Positions 61,015 to 64,000 of a stretch of DNA of 64,000 nt are shown piece by piece. The notes beneath the pieces were generated by a model. The model did no database searches, was not told the DNA's origin, and worked only from the letters and a program-made list of their open reading frames with translations. The stretch is from Inia geoffrensis (Eukaryota; Chordata; Mammalia; Artiodactyla; Iniidae): NCBI GenBank assembly GCA_036417435.1, contig CM070905.1, positions 65,427,092 through 65,491,091 on the forward strand, written 5' to 3'. The position numbers and the translations under genes were made by a program. Position 1 is the first letter of the stretch, and each line of letters opens with the position of its first letter.

Positions 61015-61125
61015 TAAAACGGAGATTTGGATTCAGAGTGGGACCCAAGATTCTGCCTTTCTAACAAGATCCCAGGAGATGCTATGCAGCTGGTATATGG
61101 ACCACAATCTGAGTAGAGAGAGAAG
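61015..61125. mobile_element. MER5-like fragment
   Basis: gattctgcctttctaacaag, atcccaggagatgctatgca and ccacaatctgagtagagag match the centre and one side of a MER5A-type element. Directly follows the L1 tail, so the L1 may have inserted into it. Confidence 0.5.
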
Positions 61126-61429
61126 AGAGAGCAGACAGGAGAGGCAGACAGCCTGCAGAGTCAGCTAGTTCCTAACCCTGTATTCAGATACTTCTCTGAC
61201 CATGTATTTATCTAGGCACGTATTGCTCATAAATAAATTATTGTATTCTTTAAAAAATTTAAAGGGATTGATAATCACAATGTTCTCATAATATATATAA
61301 ATAATACATACAGAGAGGTTTTCTCTGTAAGTTATGTGTCCTCCAAACAAACATGCTTTAAGCCATGTGAACATTTATTATTCTCTGTATTTCTGCATAA
61401 TGACTCTTCTGTCATTTTCATTGATCTAT

Positions 61430-62035
61430 TTTCTTCCTTGATCTTGTACCCACAACCACTGAAAAAATGACAAAAATAGGAAGCAGTTCCCTGAAAGATG
61501 CAATTTGCCAAAACTCACATAAGAAGAAACAGACAATCTGATTAGGCCTATATCTGTTAGGGAAATGAAGCAATATTTAATAACCTTCCAAAACAGAAAG
61601 CGTCAGGCCCAGAGGGGTACCCTAGAGAATTCTATCAAACATTTAAGGAAAAAATTATACCAATTCTCTGTGATCTCTTACAGAAGATAGAAGCAGAGGG
61701 AATACTTCTAACTTCTTAACCATAAGACCAATATTACACTAATAACAAAACCAGGCAAAGACATTACAAGAAAAGAAGAATACAGACTAATATCTTTCAT
61801 GAATACAGATGCAAAAATCCTCAACAAAATAGTAGTAAACCAAATCCAACAATGTGTAAGAAGAATTATTCATCATGAGCAAGTGGGATGTATCCCAGGT
61901 ATATAAGGCTGGTTCAACATTCAAAAATCAATTAATGTAATCTATCCCATCATCAGACTAAGAAAGAAAAATCACATGATTATTTCAACATATATAGAAA
62001 AATTATTTGACAAAATCAAACACCTATTTATGAAA
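61430..62035 (+). mobile_element. Old L1 ORF2 reverse-transcriptase fragment
   Basis: Internal L1 piece without a 3' end. The plus strand carries decayed RT-domain codons around gcccagaggggtaccctaga, caaaaccaggcaaagacatt, ctcaacaaaatagtagtaaa and agcaagtgggatgtatccca, i.e. the region before the catalytic box. Many stops. Confidence 0.75.
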
Positions 62036-62832
62036 AAAGAAAAAAAAAAGATTTGTATATTCCCAGTCAAAAATTTACCCAAAAAATGAATTTACAACTT
62101 AAGAAAATGACTTACCAGTGAATATTTGAAAGTCTACAAAAGAATAACAGGGAGATCAATAGACCAGAATATACTGTACAGCCCTCCTTCATAGTAACTA
62201 TTATGACTAATACCTTTTCCTACACAAAGACATTCTCTCTATTCTGTTCTCTTTCTTGCAGTTCCTTTTAGGTCTTCTTTATTGGCTACTTCATTCTTAC
62301 TGCTTTTAGTATATGCTGCAATTTTTTTTTTTAAGCATCCGCATTTTGGGTATTATTCCTCAAAGTAGCTTACTAGAGGTGGTATAGATGAACATACACG
62401 AGGTTTATAATATATATTGTTTACCTTCTAAAGATCATAATAATTTACAATTCTTCCCTTTTGTGTAACCAGCTTGGCTGGTTCACCTGTAACAGGTTTA
62501 AGACTTGTACCATTTTTACAAAAAGCACTAACCCTACTCATTTAGAGTAACACTTTTGAGTGTTTCAGTGAACCTTAAGTTGAAACTAATTCGTCTCAGA
62601 TGAATAATCTTTTTTATGGATGTAGAAACCTCTTTAGATGAATATTTTAGGTAAATAGAGCGGTGATTTGGTTGTACAAACGTTTTCAATCTTTATATGT
62701 CATATGTACTTAGGCAGAAACAGAGCATCATATAGTCTGAGTTTGCTGGAGTGCTCTGAATGGCCCCAGTACGCTATTTTCCTCCTCTCATGAACGTGGG
62801 CAGTCAAACTAGAATAATGGGACAACCCTACT
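62036..62832. other. Unique intron
   Basis: About 800 bp, AT-rich, nothing recognised. Confidence 0.45.
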
Positions 62833-63231
62833 TCAAAACACATATATATGGAATCTAAGAAAAAAAAATGTCATGAAGAACCTAGGGGTAAGACAGGAAT
62901 AAAGACACAGACCTACTAGAGAATGGACTTGAGGATATGGGGAGGGGGAAGGGTAAGCTGTGACAAAGTGAGAGAGTGGCATGGACATATATACACTACC
63001 AAACGTAAAACAGATAGCTAGTGGGAAGCAGCCGCATAGCACAGGGAGATCAGCTCGGTGCTCTGTGACCACCTAGAGGGGTGGGATAGGGAGGGTGGGA
63101 GGGAGGGAGACGCAAGAGGGAAGAGATATGGGACCATATGTATATGTATAACTGATTCACTTTGTTATAAAGCAGAAACTAACACACCATTGTAAAGCAA
63201 TTATACTCCAATAAAGAGGTAAAAAAAAAAA
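62833..63231 (+). mobile_element. L1 LINE, 5'-truncated 3' UTR (G-rich type)
   Basis: Begins at the ORF2 end/3' UTR border (acacatatatatggaatcta), passes the G-run tract at 63078-63109 and ttcactttgttataaagcag, and ends tactccaataaagaggt with poly(A) 63222-63231. Very similar to the 3' UTR of the L1 at 45464. Confidence 0.9.
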
Positions 63232-63866
63232 GAATTACTGCCATTCTTCTACGAGAAAGAGTAAAGTTGTTAAGAAATCGAGATTTACTTAATTCAGAAT
63301 GTATGATTAATGCACACCCAAATCCACACGAAGTACAATTTTGTAAAAGAAAAGTTCAAAAAAATAAATTTTCCCCTGAATTTGACTAAATAATTATGGT
63401 ATTATTTAAAAAGAAACAGCAGGGAACCAGCCTTGACTTTCTTAATCTTAGCAGGTGATAAACATGTCCATTTTCTGGGGATGAAAGGTACATGCTTCAT
63501 ACACATTATTATGTATTTAACATAAACCTTTCTATTTACCAAAGCTACATTTGTAACTCCATTTTGAAATACTTTTATCAAATTATAAGAGGAGGATATG
63601 ATTTTGTGAACAAAGGCAAAGGATTCTTTCATGACTCAGATGCAACTTTGGTTTGTTTTCCCCTCACTGTAATCAACTGACCATGCCTGAGTACAGTCCA
63701 TCTAAACAGCATAAAGTTATTATTTAATTTAAATCCACACTGCTAAGAAACTTCATTATAAGTGAATGCATTAAAGTACCATAAAATACATAATATTCTT
63801 CATACTAAATTGAAAATATGAAAAAATCAATTTTTAAACTAAAAGCATAAGAACAATCAACTTTGT
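63232..63866. other. Unique intron
   Basis: No repeat or exon recognised. Confidence 0.45.
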
Positions 63867-64000
63867 TTTAACTTTATTTTTTACACAGCAGGTTCTTATT
63901 AGTTATCTATTTTATACATATTAGTGTATATATGTCAATCCCAATCTCCCAACGCATCCCACCACCATCACCCCCCTGCTCCCGCTTTCCCTCATTGGTG
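63867..64000 (-). mobile_element. L1 LINE 3' end, continues beyond the window
   Basis: T-rich start, then acacagcaggttcttattag and gtgtatatatgtcaatccca: the reversed L1 3' UTR, almost the same as the start of the copy at 25113. Its body lies outside the right edge. Confidence 0.85.

Larger units (their letters stand above)
18421..64000 (-). other. THSD7A: THSD7A upstream intron, partial (at least 45.5 kb)
   Basis: From the exon acceptor at 18421 to the right edge I recognise no further TSP1-like coding exon on the minus strand. This is inferred to be one long intron, which fits the large early introns known for THSD7A. A very short exon could be missed by eye. Confidence 0.65.

Overview
This is a mammalian nuclear DNA window, most likely from a cetacean (whale or dolphin). 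It carries nine CHR-type tRNA-derived SINEs, many of them young-looking with intact poly(A/T) tails and clean target-site duplications. It also has several generations of cetartiodactyl L1, a mariner element, and older MIR, L2, MER5 and MaLR copies. I saw no Alu, rodent B1/B2, BovB/Bov-tA, PRE-1 or carnivore SINEs. The sequence is AT-rich, and the only genic signal is two spliced exons.

Gene content. The window lies inside one gene on the minus strand, recognised as THSD7A (thrombospondin type-1 domain-containing 7A). The 5'-ward exon is at 18226-18420 and the next at 8163-8397, with canonical AG/GT borders and matching phases (1 in / 1 out, then 1 in / 2 out). The 9,828-bp intron between them is complete. 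At least 8.1 kb of the downstream intron and at least 45.5 kb of the upstream intron fill the rest. No other coding exon was recognised.

Layout. 1-8.2 kb: an L1 3' end at the left edge, two CHR-1 SINEs and unique intron. 8.2-18.4 kb: both exons, with an intron holding two CHR-2 SINEs, a short L1, a MIR, a CA microsatellite, an MLT1-type LTR and a degenerate C-rich repeat. 18.4-25 kb: L2, MIR and MER5 fossils, a 71-bp tandem duplication and small L1 pieces. 25.1-28.8 kb: a minus-strand L1 that has lost the reverse-transcriptase core by internal deletion. 30.6-31.1 kb: a 5'-inverted (twin-primed) L1 inside an older MER5-like element. 36.1-37.6 kb: a mariner with a CHR-2 SINE nested in its transposase region. 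38.4-40.5 kb: L2, old L1 and a TC/CA microsatellite. 41.3-42.1 kb: a probable solo LTR and an 80-bp palindromic mariner MITE. 45.5-51.3 kb: a nearly full-length but dead L1. 51.5-54.5 kb: an ancient L1. 55.8-64 kb: more SINEs and L1 3' ends, finishing in an L1 that runs out of the window.

There is no operon, CRISPR array, phage or other gene system here. Apart from the THSD7A exons, the items most worth checking are the palindromic mariner MITE (a microRNA-like hairpin), the rearranged L1 copies, and local duplications that no repeat family I know explains.
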